64,000 nucleotides of DNA, from positions 62,001-126,000 of the forward strand of contig NZ_JADPJI010000008.1 of the NCBI RefSeq assembly GCF_023073355.1, given 5' to 3'. The notes below the pieces were generated by a model. That model was given only the letters and a program-made list of their open reading frames with translations, was not told the DNA's origin and made no database searches. Source of the stretch: Bradyrhizobium sp. 199 (GTDB lineage: Bacteria; Pseudomonadota; Alphaproteobacteria; Rhizobiales; Xanthobacteraceae). Shown here piece after piece: positions 1-11,283 of the stretch. How positions within the stretch are numbered: the stretch's first letter is position 1; every line of letters begins with the position of its first letter. The position numbers were made by a program, and so were the translations under genes.

Positions 1-1245
1 TTTGCCTCGGCCGATGGACGCGTGATCCACGACGCCGGCGGCTCGGAGGTGCAGGAGCTCGCCTTTGTGCTCGCCTGCGGCGTCGCCTATTTGCGCGCCA
101 TCGAGGGCGCCGGCGTTCCGCTTGAGCAGGCGCAGGGCATGGTCTACGCGCGGCTTGCCGCGGATGCAGATCAGTTTCTCACCATGGCAAAATTCCGCGC
201 ATTGCGGCTGCTGTGGGCCCGCATCGAGACGGCGTGCGGGCTGACGCCAAAACCGCTGTTCATCGCCGCCGATACCGCCTGGCGCATGTTGACGCAGCGC
301 GACCCCTACGTGAACATGCTGCGGGCGACCATCGCGACGTTCGCCGCCGGGCTCGCCGGCGCCAACGCGATCACCGTGCTGCCGCACACGCTGGCGCTTG
401 GCCTGCCCGATCCCTTCGCGCGGCGCGTGGCGCGCAACACGCAAGCCCTGCTGCTGGAAGAGAGCAACCTTGCCAAGGTCAGCGATCCCGCGGCAGGCAG
501 CGGCGGCATCGAGACGCTGACGGCGCAACTGTGCGAGGCGGCGTGGGCTCTATTTCAGGAGAGCGAGAGAGCCGGCGGCGCGTTTGCCGCGCTTCAGCAA
601 GGCCTGTTCCAGAGCAAGGTCGCGGCCGCTCGCAAAGCGCGTGACGCCAACATCGCAAAACGCCGCGACGTGCTGACGGGCGCCAGCGAGTTTCCGAACC
701 TGCACGAGAGCGAAACGAACGTGCTCAAAGCGACCCCGGTTGCGCTAGCACCGTACGGCGAGCAAAAATACAAGTTCGATGCGCTGCCGCCGATCCGGCT
801 TGCGCAACCGTTCGAGGCGCTGCGCGACAAGTCCGATGCGGCGCTTAGGTTGCGCGGCGCGCGGCCGAAAGTATTTCTGGCCAATCTCGGCACGCCCGCC
901 GATTTCACCGCGCGGGCGACCTTCGCGAAAAGCTTCTTCGAGGCCGGCGGCATCCAGACCGTCGACACCGAGGGCTTTGCCGATCCGGCCAAGCTGGCGG
1001 CCGCTTTCAAGGCGTCCGGCGCCGAGCTTGCTTGCCTCTGTTCGAGCGACAAGGTCTATGCCGGTCAGGCGGAACTCGCTGCCCGGGCCCTGCAAACGGC
1101 AGGCTGCAGACATATCTATCTGGCAGGCCGCCCGGCCGATGCCGAGGCGGCCTTGCGCGCGGCCGGCGTCACCGGTTTCGTCTTCGCCGGCGGCGATGCG
1201 CTTGCGACACTGCAAGACGCCTATCGACGGATGGAGCAGCCATGA
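1..1245 (+). CDS. mutA: Methylmalonyl-CoA mutase small (beta) subunit, 5'-truncated
   Basis: The frame is open from base 1, so the N-terminus lies outside the window; 414 residues are visible. It matches the non-catalytic small subunit of the two-subunit methylmalonyl-CoA mutase (propionyl-CoA pathway, succinyl-CoA/methylmalonyl-CoA interconversion). The TIM-barrel part has the family pattern (QFLTMAKFRALRLLW, then the ITVLPHT and RNTQALLLEES regions), parallel to the large subunit encoded downstream. The C-terminal cobalamin-binding-like domain begins near KVFLANLG but lacks the DxHxxG cobalt-ligand motif, as is normal for the small subunit. Its stop overlaps the next ATG (ATGA at 1242-1245), so the GFA gene is probably translationally coupled. 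Assignment is strong; only the start is unknown. Confidence 0.93.
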   Translation, partial: FASADGRVIHDAGGSEVQELAFVLACGVAYLRAIEGAGVPLEQAQGMVYARLAADADQFLTMAKFRALRLLWARIETACGLTPKPLFIAADTAWRMLTQRDPYVNMLRATIATFAAGLAGANAITVLPHTLALGLPDPFARRVARNTQALLLEESNLAKVSDPAAGSGGIETLTAQLCEAAWALFQESERAGGAFAALQQGLFQSKVAAARKARDANIAKRRDVLTGASEFPNLHESETNVLKATPVALAPYGEQKYKFDALPPIRLAQPFEALRDKSDAALRLRGARPKVFLANLGTPADFTARATFAKSFFEAGGIQTVDTEGFADPAKLAAAFKASGAELACLCSSDKVYAGQAELAARALQTAGCRHIYLAGRPADAEAALRAAGVTGFVFAGGDALATLQDAYRRMEQP

Positions 1246-1706
1246 ACGACACCAGCAAACCCGTTCTCACCGGCGGCTGCCAATGCGGGGCGGTACGCTT
1301 CGGAGTCACGACGGCGCCGAACAGAGTCTCGATCTGTCACTGTCGGATGTGCCAGAAGGCGGCCGGTGCGCCGTTCGCCTCCTTTGCCGACATCACCAAG
1401 ACCGATTTTGCGTGGACCAAGGGACAGCCGTCGTTCTTTCGCTCCTCCTCGATCGCCGAGCGCGGCTTTTGCGCGGCGTGCGGCACGCCGCTGAGCTTCG
1501 GCCGCATCGACGGCGACCGAATCGAGATCATGACCGGAGCCTTCGACCGCCCCGACCGGGTGATCCCGACGCGGCAGTTCGGCACCGAGTCCCGCCTCGG
1601 CTGGGTCGTCGGCATCGCCAATTTGCCGAGCCAGACCACGCAACAGAATTACGGACCGGAGAAGATGGCGACCATCGTCAGCCATCAGCATCCGGATCAT
1701 GATTGA
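1242..1706 (+). CDS. GFA-family (glutathione-dependent formaldehyde-activating enzyme/CENP-V fold) zinc protein
   Basis: 154 residues. Zinc-binding cysteines typical of the GFA fold are visible: C13 and C15 (GCQCGAVRF), C32, C34 and C37 (CHCRMC), C77 and C80 (CAACGTPL). The ATG at 1242 overlaps the mutA stop by 4 bases; the 3' end overlaps or abuts the mutase large-subunit gene. The family was named for a glutathione-formaldehyde reaction in Paracoccus, but most members have no demonstrated substrate, so no reaction is assigned here. Its position between the two mutase subunit genes suggests co-expression with propionyl-CoA metabolism; a functional link is only inferred. Confidence 0.88.
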   Translation: MNDTSKPVLTGGCQCGAVRFGVTTAPNRVSICHCRMCQKAAGAPFASFADITKTDFAWTKGQPSFFRSSSIAERGFCAACGTPLSFGRIDGDRIEIMTGAFDRPDRVIPTRQFGTESRLGWVVGIANLPSQTTQQNYGPEKMATIVSHQHPDHD

Positions 1707-1722
1707 TGATATGGTTGAAGCC

Positions 1723-3879
<2,157 letters not shown>

Positions 3880-4027
3880 CCGCCGCCTCGCTATTCCGAC
3901 AAGAAGGACTTTGCGTGATGTGTCTCGCGCCAATGTTCATGCGCGCGCTCGTTATCGCCACGGTTTGCAGCGCGCATCTTCGGGGGCGCGCGGCCGACGG
4001 GCGACGCGGACGCGCCGTGAGCGACCA

Positions 4028-4495
4028 CTAACTGGCCCGGGCCAGCGTCCGCGCCAGCGAATCCGTCCAACCGGGAATCCAGGACGCAAACAGGGCTTGC
4101 CAGCGATCGGCGTCCGCAGGTTCGGTATCGAGCGCGACCGACCATTCGATGAGAGTACGGTCGCCCTCGGTGATCGGGCGCAGATGCATGGTGCCTTGAT
4201 AGCGCGTCGATGCCGGCATCTGGGGTCCGTCAGCTTGGGGATACGGCAGCGCTTCGAGTCCGGCATAGGTCAAGGTGTGCTGCCGGTCCGAGTGATCGAC
4301 CAGGCGTTGGCGGATCCAGCTTCCGAGATAGCAGAAGCGTCTGATGGCACCGACTTCATCGCCGCGCTTGTCGTCTTCGATCACGCTCTCGCTCACGCCG
4401 TCGATATAAGCGGGATAGTTGTTGAAATCGCGGATCAGCGACCAGACTTCGTCGAGCGGGTGGTCCAGTACGGCGCTGTAATACGCTTGGGTCAT
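4028..4495 (-). CDS. SRPBCC-fold (polyketide cyclase/START-like) protein
   Basis: 155 residues starting MTQAYYSAVLDHPLDEVW (ATG at 4495). The opening segment (HPLDEVWSLIRDFNNYP) and the later LTYAGLEALP and GTMHLRP strands fit the helix-grip SRPBCC/Bet v1-like fold that binds small hydrophobic ligands. A longer reading frame runs upstream, but the residues before this methionine do not resemble the family, so the short start is chosen. It is convergent with scpA and divergent from the TctC gene. Ligand and pathway are unknown. Confidence 0.8.
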   Translation of the reverse strand: MTQAYYSAVLDHPLDEVWSLIRDFNNYPAYIDGVSESVIEDDKRGDEVGAIRRFCYLGSWIRQRLVDHSDRQHTLTYAGLEALPYPQADGPQMPASTRYQGTMHLRPITEGDRTLIEWSVALDTEPADADRWQALFASWIPGWTDSLARTLARAS

Positions 4496-4616
4496 CGATG
4501 GCTTTGCCTTTGGCTTCGTTACGCGCGCAGATTGACGGCGCGTGCGGGCAAAACCCACCCGATTTCCGACTGCCCATCCGACGGGCATGCAGTTTTCACA
4601 CAACATGTCGATCTCG

Positions 4617-4632
4617 TTGGTAGCGCTACCTT
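4617..4632. promoter_or_regulatory. LacI-family operator-like palindrome upstream of tctC
   Basis: TTGGTAGCGCTACCTT contains the perfect 12-bp palindrome GGTAGCGCTACC (4619-4630). It fits the LacI/GalR-type operator pattern TGxxAxCGxTxxCx, with a central CG and the half-site TGGTAGC. It lies about 80 bp before the TctC start, which would suit repression of the transport cassette by a LacI-type regulator. No such regulator gene is in the window. Call is from pattern only. Confidence 0.5.
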
Positions 4633-4712
4633 GCGGCGTCGCTGCAAAGCCGACTAGAATGTCGTCATTGACAAGAGCGCCCGACGTCACGGGCGCCGCT
4701 GGGAGGCATTCA

Positions 4713-5705
4713 ATGTCCAAGATTTCGCGCCGCACCTTTGCGGCTTCAACGGCCGCAGTCGCGGCATCCGCCGCTTTCGGATTCAAACCCGCACTCGCAC
4801 AAGCCTATCCGGCCCGCCCGGTCACCGTGATCGTGCCCTGGGGCGCTGGCGGCGGAACCGATGCGACCGCGCGCATTGTCGCCGCGCTCCTGGAAAAGGA
4901 CCTCGGCCAGCCCTTCAACGTGGTCAACCGCACCGGCGGCTCCGGCGTGGTCGGCCATAGCGCGATCGCGACTGCTCAGCCCGACGGCTACACCATCGGC
5001 ATGCTGACCGTGGAAATCTCGATGATGCACTGGCAGGGCCTTACCGAGCTGACGCCGAAGAGCTACACGCCGCTGGCCCTGATGAACGAGGACCCCCCGG
5101 GCATCCAGGTCTCCTCCTCCTCGCCCTACAAGACGGTCAAGGAGCTTGCCGAGGCGATCAAGGCCGCTGCTCCCGGCAAGTTCAAGGCTTCGGGCACCGG
5201 CCAGGGCGGCATCTGGCATCTGGCGCTGGTCGGCTGGATGCAGGCGATGGGCCTGCCCGCCAACCAGGTCGCCTGGGTGCCGTCGAACGGCGCGGCGCCC
5301 GCGATGCAGGATCTGGCCGCCGGCGGCCTCGACCTCACCACCTGCTCGGTGCCGGAGGCGCGTGCGATCATCGAGGCAGGCAAGGCGAAGAGCCTCGCCA
5401 TCATGGCACCCGCGCGCAATCCGGTCTTCAAGGACGTGCCGACGCTGAAGGAGGCGATGGGCATCGACTACGCAACCGGCGCCTGGCGCGGCATCGGTGC
5501 ACCGAAGAACCTGCCGCCCGAGATCGCAACCAAGCTCACGGCCGCCCTGAAGAAAGTCTACGAATCCGCCGAGTTCAAGGACTTCATGAGCAATCGCGGC
5601 TTCGGCACCGTCTGGGGCGATGCAACCCAGTTCGCCGGCTTCATGGACAAGGGCGACGCCCAGATGGGCGAGGCGATGAAGGCGGCGGGACTGAGCAAGG
5701 CGTGA
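4713..5705 (+). CDS. tctC: Tripartite tricarboxylate transporter substrate-binding protein (Bug/TctC family)
   Basis: 330 residues. Start at 4713 follows a clear GGGAGG ribosome site at 4701-4706. The N-terminus SRRTFAAS followed by a hydrophobic stretch and ALAQA looks like a Tat-type export signal, so the mature protein should begin near residue 31 with YPARPVTVIVPWGAGGGTD, the characteristic opening of Bug-family periplasmic binding proteins. It should capture an organic acid for the TctB/TctA membrane proteins encoded downstream. A 261-bp gap containing a palindromic repeat separates it from tctB. The ligand cannot be told from sequence. Confidence 0.92.
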   Translation: MSKISRRTFAASTAAVAASAAFGFKPALAQAYPARPVTVIVPWGAGGGTDATARIVAALLEKDLGQPFNVVNRTGGSGVVGHSAIATAQPDGYTIGMLTVEISMMHWQGLTELTPKSYTPLALMNEDPPGIQVSSSSPYKTVKELAEAIKAAAPGKFKASGTGQGGIWHLALVGWMQAMGLPANQVAWVPSNGAAPAMQDLAAGGLDLTTCSVPEARAIIEAGKAKSLAIMAPARNPVFKDVPTLKEAMGIDYATGAWRGIGAPKNLPPEIATKLTAALKKVYESAEFKDFMSNRGFGTVWGDATQFAGFMDKGDAQMGEAMKAAGLSKA

Positions 5706-5778
5706 TCGTTCACCTCTCCTCGCGTGCGGCGAGCTATCGCATAGGAAAAAGAAAGTGGCGAGTAGCTCGCTTGCAGCC

Positions 5779-5896
5779 CATCCTTCGAGACGCCCGCCTG
5801 CGGCGGGCCCTCAGGATGAGGTCGCGTTTTGCGGCGAGATATCAGACCGTCATGGTGAGGCGCCCGTGAAAGCGAGCGTCTCGAACCATGCAGGCC
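5779..5896. repeat. Palindromic intergenic repeat pair (type C)
   Basis: Two adjacent units. The first (5779-5820) pairs CATCCT with AGGATG around the GC-rich hairpin CGCCCGCCTGCGGCGGGC. The second (about 5850-5896) runs from CATGGTGAGG to CCTCGAACCATG-like sequence through AGACGC/GCGTCT-type complementarity. It fills the gap between tctC and tctB. I recognise it as resembling repeats frequent between Bradyrhizobium genes; copy number was not checked. Confidence 0.65.
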
Positions 5897-5966
5897 CAAC
5901 ACTTTCGGCATATGCGCTAGCCCAATCCACGCGGCTTCTCGCGGAATTCTGACAGGACTTTTCTCC

Positions 5967-6470
5967 ATGCGTCTTCCCGACTCCGTCACGGGATCGTTTC
6001 TCGTCGCGCTCGGCGCGGCAGCCGCCTATGGCGGCTGGATCTTGCCGCCGGTGCCGGGGCAGCCGGTCGGCCCCAACGTGTTTCCGCTGGTGATCGGCAG
6101 CGGCCTGGCGCTGTGCGGGGTCGCGATCGTGTTCGGGATCGGCCACTCCTTCGAGGAGGAGGAAGAACTGATCCCGCTGGAGGACGGCCAAGCAGCCGCG
6201 CCGCCGCCGCAAGGAAGGCTCGAGAGCAAGCTCTACGGCCTGCGCGCCCTGCTGCCGCCGGCGCTGCTGCTGTTCTACGTGCTTGCAGCCGATCGTCTGG
6301 GCTTCATCATCACGGCGGCGATCATGGTCTACGTCACCTCGACCGCGTTAGGGGCCAAGTGGAAGCTGGCGCTGCCGCTCGCCGCGCTCTCGCCGTTCGC
6401 AATCCACCTCATCTTCGGCAAGCTGCTCCGCGTGCCGCTTCCCGCCGGCCTGTTGCCAACGCCCTGGTAA
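5967..6470 (+). CDS. tctB: Tripartite tricarboxylate transporter small membrane subunit (TctB family)
   Basis: 167 residues with about four hydrophobic membrane segments (residues about 7-25, 35-55, 87-105 and 115-150), separated by an acidic stretch EEEEELIPLEDGQ. The size, the position between TctC and TctA and the closing LLRVPLPAGLLPTPW fit TctB proteins, which form the small integral membrane part of the transporter. It is followed after 4 bases by tctA, so the two are co-transcribed. Subunit sequences are poorly conserved, so the call rests on topology and context. Confidence 0.85.
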   Translation: MRLPDSVTGSFLVALGAAAAYGGWILPPVPGQPVGPNVFPLVIGSGLALCGVAIVFGIGHSFEEEEELIPLEDGQAAAPPPQGRLESKLYGLRALLPPALLLFYVLAADRLGFIITAAIMVYVTSTALGAKWKLALPLAALSPFAIHLIFGKLLRVPLPAGLLPTPW

Positions 6471-6474
6471 TCTC

Positions 6475-7986
6475 ATGCTGAAAACCCTGCTTGACGCATT
6501 CGCGCTGATCTCCACCTGGGAGGTCATCATCGCGATGTTCGCAGCCTCCGTGTACGGCCTCGTCATCGGCTCACTGCCGGGCCTGTCGGCAACCATGGCG
6601 ACCGCGCTGCTGGTCCCCGTGACCTTCTATCTGTCGCCGATCGCGGCGATCGCCACCATCGTCGCGGCGTCCTCCATGGCGATCTTCTCCGGTGACATTC
6701 CGGGCGCATTGCTGCGCATTCCCGGCACGCCCGCCTCCGCAGCCTATGCCGACGAGGCCTATGCCATGACGCGCAAGGGGCAGGCCGAGCTCGCGCTCGG
6801 CGCCGGCGTGTGGTTCTCCGCGATCGGCGGCATCGCCGGCGTGCTATCGCTGATGATCTTGGCGCCGCCCCTTGCCGAGATCGCGTTGTCGTTCTCGACC
6901 TACGAATATTTCTGGCTGGCGCTGCTCGGCCTCATGTGCGCCACCCTGGTCGCGCGCTCCTCGCCCGTGAAGGCAATTGCCGGCATGTTCCTCGGCCTCC
7001 TGGTGTCCTGCATCGGCATCGAGAATCCCGGTGGTGTGCCGCGCTTCACCTTCGGCCTCACCGATCTGTTCGGCGGTATCGAGCCGATCCCGGCACTGGT
7101 CGGCGTGTTCGCGGTGGCTCAGGTGATGCGCGCGATGCTGACGCCCGAGCCGCCGCCGCTGCCGCGACGAAAATTCGGAAGCATCATGGCCGGCCAGTGG
7201 AAGCTGACCAAGCAGTATCACTGGCAGATGACGCGCGGGAACATCGTCGGCATCATCATCGGCGTGCTGCCGGGCGCCGGTGCCGATATGGCCGCCTGGG
7301 TTTCCTATGCGATGTCGAAACGCTTCTCCAAGGAGCCTGAAAAGTTCGGCACCGGCCATGTCGAGGGCCTGGTCGAGGCCGGTGCCAGCAACAACGCCAG
7401 CATCGCCTCGGGCTGGGTGCCCTCGTTGCTGTTCGGCATCCCCGGTGACACCATCGCCGCGATCGCGATCGGCGTGCTCTACATGAAGGGCCTCAATCCG
7501 GGTCCGACGCTATTCACCGAGAAGGCGTCGAGCATGTACGCGATCTACCTGATGTTCATCATCGCGAACATCATGATGATCCCGCTCGGCATCGTCATGA
7601 TCCGCGTCGCAGCCTACATCCTGCTGGCGCCGCGCTCGACCGTGATGCCGATCATCATGCTGTGCTGCGCGGTCGGCTCGTTCGCGATCGGCAACAACAT
7701 GTTCGGCGTCGTCACCGTCGCCGCTTTCGGCGTGATCGGCTACGTCATGGAGGCGAACGGCTATCCCGTCGCCGCCATGGTGCTCGGCATCGTCATGGGC
7801 ACCATGGTCGAGCAGGCCTTTGTCACCTCGCTGATCAAGTCCGACGGCAGCATCCTGCCGTTCTTCGAACGTCCGGTGGCGGCCATCCTCGCCGCCATGG
7901 CCATCGGCGCCCTGCTTTGGCCGGTGATGGTGTGGGCGTGGCGCAAGGTGAAACCGGCGCAGACGGCGGCGGCAGCATCCCGGTGA
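6475..7986 (+). CDS. tctA: Tripartite tricarboxylate transporter large permease (TctA family)
   Basis: 503 residues, a polytopic inner-membrane protein with about ten to twelve hydrophobic segments. The internal family repeat is clear: SLPGLSATMATALLVPVTF near residue 35 and GVLPGAGADMAAWVSYAMSK near residue 262, plus GIPGDTIAAIAIGVLYMKGL. These are the signature loops of the TctA permease. It should move the substrate bound by TctC across the inner membrane using an ion gradient. It ends 51 bases before meaB. Confidence 0.94.
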   Translation: MLKTLLDAFALISTWEVIIAMFAASVYGLVIGSLPGLSATMATALLVPVTFYLSPIAAIATIVAASSMAIFSGDIPGALLRIPGTPASAAYADEAYAMTRKGQAELALGAGVWFSAIGGIAGVLSLMILAPPLAEIALSFSTYEYFWLALLGLMCATLVARSSPVKAIAGMFLGLLVSCIGIENPGGVPRFTFGLTDLFGGIEPIPALVGVFAVAQVMRAMLTPEPPPLPRRKFGSIMAGQWKLTKQYHWQMTRGNIVGIIIGVLPGAGADMAAWVSYAMSKRFSKEPEKFGTGHVEGLVEAGASNNASIASGWVPSLLFGIPGDTIAAIAIGVLYMKGLNPGPTLFTEKASSMYAIYLMFIIANIMMIPLGIVMIRVAAYILLAPRSTVMPIIMLCCAVGSFAIGNNMFGVVTVAAFGVIGYVMEANGYPVAAMVLGIVMGTMVEQAFVTSLIKSDGSILPFFERPVAAILAAMAIGALLWPVMVWAWRKVKPAQTAAAASR

Positions 7987-8037
7987 TATCGGGCGGGCGG
8001 CCCTCGCCTGCCCCGCCTCGGCGTTGTAAAGCAGGGC

Positions 8038-9027
8038 ATGACCGAGAAGAAGGCCTCGCTGGACATCAAAACCCTCGCCAAGGAGCTTCGCGACGGTAGC
8101 CGCGCGGCGTTGGCGCGGGCCATCACACTGGTGGAGAGCCGGCGGGGTGACCACCAGGCGCTGGCGCGCGAGCTGGTGCAGATGCTGCTGCCTGACACCG
8201 GCAAGGCGTTTCGCGTCGGCATCACGGGATCGCCGGGCGTCGGCAAATCCACCACGATCGACGCGCTCGGCATGTACCTGATCGAGCAAGGCAACAAGGT
8301 CGCGGTGCTAGCGGTGGATCCGTCCTCGGCGCGCAGTGGCGGCTCGATCCTTGGCGACAAGACGCGGATGGCGCGGCTGTCGGCCTCCGACGATGCCTTC
8401 ATCCGGCCCTCGCCGTCCTCGGGCACGCTCGGCGGGGTCGCGGCCAAGACGCGCGAGGCGATGCTGCTCTGCGAAGCCGCCGGCTTTGACGTCGTGCTGG
8501 TCGAGACCGTCGGCATTGGCCAGTCCGAGACCGCGGTCTGCGACATGACCGACTTCTTCCTTGCACTTATGCTGCCGGGCGGCGGCGACGAGCTGCAAGG
8601 CATCAAGAAGGGCCTGGTCGAGCTCGCCGACATGATCGCGATCAACAAGGCCGACGGCGACAACCTCAAGCGCGCCAAGATCACCGCGGCCGACTATCGC
8701 GGCGCGCTGCATATTCTCACCCCCCGGTCCGAGCATTGGCATCCGCCGGTCGAGACCTATTCGGCGCTCACCGGCGATGGCATCGCAAAAATCTGGCAGA
8801 AGGTTCTGGATCACCGCAAGGCAATGAACGCATCCGGCGACTTCGCCGCGCGCCGGCGCGAGCAGCAGGTGAAGTGGATGTGGTCGATGCTGGAGCAGCG
8901 CATGCTGGCGCGTTTACGCAGCGAGGCGTCGGTGCGAACGAAAGTCCGGAAGATCGAGGCTGAAGTCGCCGACGGTCATCTCACGCCGGCCCTCGCCGCC
9001 GAGCAGATGCTGGAGCTGCTGCAATGA
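8038..9027 (+). CDS. meaB: Methylmalonyl-CoA mutase-associated GTPase MeaB
   Basis: 329 residues. G3E-type P-loop GTPase with Walker A GSPGVGKST (64-72), DPSSARSGGSILGDKTRM (switch/base region near 94-111), ETVGIGQSE (Walker B region) and guanine-specificity motif NKAD (203-206). In known systems MeaB binds the mutase, gates cobalamin loading and protects against inactivation, which suits the mutase subunit genes 4 kb upstream. Its stop overlaps the next ATG (ATGA, 9024-9027). Formerly annotated argK; nothing here suggests an arginine transport kinase. Confidence 0.95.
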   Translation: MTEKKASLDIKTLAKELRDGSRAALARAITLVESRRGDHQALARELVQMLLPDTGKAFRVGITGSPGVGKSTTIDALGMYLIEQGNKVAVLAVDPSSARSGGSILGDKTRMARLSASDDAFIRPSPSSGTLGGVAAKTREAMLLCEAAGFDVVLVETVGIGQSETAVCDMTDFFLALMLPGGGDELQGIKKGLVELADMIAINKADGDNLKRAKITAADYRGALHILTPRSEHWHPPVETYSALTGDGIAKIWQKVLDHRKAMNASGDFAARRREQQVKWMWSMLEQRMLARLRSEASVRTKVRKIEAEVADGHLTPALAAEQMLELLQ

Positions 9028-9680
9028 GGGAAAAACTCCGCATTCTCCTCACCGGCTTCGGACCGTTTCCCGGCGCACCCCATAATCCGACGCAGCCGCT
9101 GGTGGCGCGGCTGGCGCAGCTGCGCCGTCCGGCGCTCGACGATGTCGCGATCTCCAGCCACATCTTCCCGGTCACCTATGCCGCGGTCGACCGGCAATTG
9201 CCTGATGTGCTCGCGAAAGTGAGGCCGGATGCACTTCTGATGTTCGGCCTCGCGGCACGTACGCCCTATCTGCGCATCGAGAGCCGCGCGCGCAATGCCG
9301 TCACCATGCTCTGGCCCGATGCTGCCAACACCCGATCGAGCAAGCGCGGCATCGCCGGCAATGCGGAGGCGATGAGTTTCGGCCCGCATACCGCAAGGCT
9401 GCTGCGCGCCGCGCGGCTCACCGGCATCGACGCACGGCCCTCGCGCGATGCCGGCGCCTATCTCTGCGACTATCTGAGCTGGCGCGCGATCGAGAATGTG
9501 AAGGCCGGCGGGCCGCGGCTTGCGGCGTTCATCCATATTCCCCTGCTCGCGCGCAGCGGCGCGGTGCGCCGCAAGGGGGCGCCGCGCATCACGCTGGAGG
9601 AGCTGGTGGATGCGGGGGAAGCGATGCTGATCGAGATGGTGGGGCTGGCAAGGAAGACGCGGAACACGCGGGTTTCGTAG
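9024..9680 (+). CDS. pcp: Pyroglutamyl-peptidase I-like cysteine peptidase (family C15)
   Basis: 218 residues. Opens with LLTGFGPFPGAPHNPT, the C15 family signature. The expected Glu, Cys and His of the catalytic triad can be placed at IESRARN (E near residue 91), DAGAYLCDYLSW (Cys) and FIHIPLL (His). The enzyme would release N-terminal pyroglutamate from peptides in the cytoplasm. The start overlaps the meaB stop by 4 bases, so it is coupled to meaB translation, but no metabolic connection is known. The family usually shows better conserved flanks, so substrate preference may differ. Confidence 0.82.
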   Translation: MREKLRILLTGFGPFPGAPHNPTQPLVARLAQLRRPALDDVAISSHIFPVTYAAVDRQLPDVLAKVRPDALLMFGLAARTPYLRIESRARNAVTMLWPDAANTRSSKRGIAGNAEAMSFGPHTARLLRAARLTGIDARPSRDAGAYLCDYLSWRAIENVKAGGPRLAAFIHIPLLARSGAVRRKGAPRITLEELVDAGEAMLIEMVGLARKTRNTRVS

Positions 9681-9687
9681 TTTCGTT

Positions 9688-9775
9688 GGGTGGGCAAAGG
9701 CGCACTTGCGCCGTGCCCACCATCTCGTTCCATCAGTCTTCAAATCGTGGGCACGCTACGCTTTGCCCACCCTAG
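9688..9775. repeat. Paired GGTGGGC/GCCCACC palindromic repeats (type A)
   Basis: Two hairpins in tandem: GGTGGGCAAAGGCGC to GCGCCGTGCCCACC (9689-9721) and GTGGGCACGC to GCTTTGCCCAC (9747-9770). The same pair occurs again at 31948-32035. It fills the gap between pcp and the Tat-exported beta-helix gene. Confidence 0.7.
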
Positions 9776-9888
9776 GCACCGCTCTCCTGCGTAAACATTT
9801 AACCCTACCGCGAACAATCCTCACGGTCCCAGCCGCCCTTGCGCTACCTAAATCCGCGCGGACGCCCGCGTCCGCCGGAGGACGCGTC

Positions 9889-11259
9889 ATGGACCTCAAT
9901 CGCCGTCATCTCATCGGAGCTTCGACCGCAGGCATCGCCGGCGCGCTCGCGATGCCCGCCGACGCCGCGCGTGCGGCGCCGCTGACCTCGCTGCTCGGCC
10001 GCGATGTCACGCAATATGGTGTGCGACCCGGCAGCAGCGAGGACCAAACCCGCGCGCTCCAGCGTGCGATCGACGAGGCCGCGCGGGCGCAGATGCCATT
10101 GGCGCTGCCACCCGGCATCTACCGCACTGGACTGTTGCGCTTGCCAAATGGCGCGCAATTGATCGGTGTGCGCGGGGCGACAAAATTCATCTTCACTGGC
10201 GGGGCCTCGGCGATCCAGAGCGATGGCTCTAATTCGATTGGCCTCACCGGCATCACCTTCGAAGGCGGCGGCATTCCGCTGCCGACGCGGCGGGGATTGA
10301 TCCAAATCCTCGGCGGGCGCGACGTCCGCATCAGCGATTGCGAGATCACGCATTCGGGCGGCAGCGGCATCTGGCTCGAGCAGGTGTCCGGCGAGATCTC
10401 CGGCAATATCTTCACTGACATCGCGGTGACGGCGGTGGTGTCGTTCGATGCCAAGGGCCTTAACGTCTCCCGCAACACCATCCTTGGTACCAACGACAAC
10501 GGCATCGAGATCCTGCGCACCGTGATCGGTGACGACGGCACGCTGGTGGCCGACAACCGCATCGAGAACATCAAGGCGGGCCCCGGCGGCTCCGGACAGT
10601 ACGGCAACGCCATCAACGCTTTCCGTGCCGGCAACGTGATCGTGCGCGGCAACCGCATCAGGAACTGTGACTACTCCGCAGTGCGCGGCAACTCCGCTTC
10701 GAACATTCACATATCAGGCAATAGCGTCAGCGACGTGCGCGAGGTCGCGCTCTATTCGGAGTTCGCGTTCGAGGCCGCGGTGATCGCCAACAACATAGTG
10801 GATGGCGCCGCCGTCGGCGTCTCCGTCTGCAATTTCAACGAGGGCGGCCGCATCGCCGTGGTCCAGGGCAACATCATCCGCAATCTGATCCCGAAGCGGC
10901 CGATCGGCACCGCGCCGGACGACGATGCCGGGATCGGCATCTACATCGAGGCGGATTCATCGGTGACCGGCAACGTGGTCGAGAACGCGCCTTCCTATGG
11001 CATCGTCGCCGGCTGGGGCAAATATCTGCGCGATGTCGCGATCACCGGCAACGTGATCCGCAAGGCACTGGCGGGTATCGGCGTCTCCGTCGTTCCGGGC
11101 GCCGGCATCGCACTGGTCAACAACAACATGATCTCGGAGACCCAGCGCGGCGCCGTGGTCGGCCTCGATCATGCCCGTGCCGTGACCTCGGACCTGTCAG
11201 CGGACGGCGCGCAGCGGTTCGCGCAGGTGGTCCTCGGCGGGAATGCAGTGCGGCGGTAG
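9889..11259 (+). CDS. Tat-exported right-handed beta-helix repeat protein (TIGR03808 family)
   Basis: 456 residues from ATG 9889, preceded by CGGAGG. The N-terminus NRRHLIGASTAGIAGALAMPADAARA is a twin-arginine export signal. The rest is rich in NxI/GNxI repeats spaced about 20-25 residues apart (SGNIFTDIAV, VSRNTILGTNDNGIEILR, VRGNRIRNC, ITGNVIRKA), the pattern of a parallel beta-helix such as in pectate-lyase-like folds. This matches the uncharacterised twin-arginine repeat family TIGR03808. A carbohydrate substrate is plausible from the fold but unproven. The convergent downstream gene appears to be its usual neighbour family. Confidence 0.85.
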   Translation: MDLNRRHLIGASTAGIAGALAMPADAARAAPLTSLLGRDVTQYGVRPGSSEDQTRALQRAIDEAARAQMPLALPPGIYRTGLLRLPNGAQLIGVRGATKFIFTGGASAIQSDGSNSIGLTGITFEGGGIPLPTRRGLIQILGGRDVRISDCEITHSGGSGIWLEQVSGEISGNIFTDIAVTAVVSFDAKGLNVSRNTILGTNDNGIEILRTVIGDDGTLVADNRIENIKAGPGGSGQYGNAINAFRAGNVIVRGNRIRNCDYSAVRGNSASNIHISGNSVSDVREVALYSEFAFEAAVIANNIVDGAAVGVSVCNFNEGGRIAVVQGNIIRNLIPKRPIGTAPDDDAGIGIYIEADSSVTGNVVENAPSYGIVAGWGKYLRDVAITGNVIRKALAGIGVSVVPGAGIALVNNNMISETQRGAVVGLDHARAVTSDLSADGAQRFAQVVLGGNAVRR

Positions 11260-11283
11260 GCGTGGCTGGCGCCTGAACGGCTC

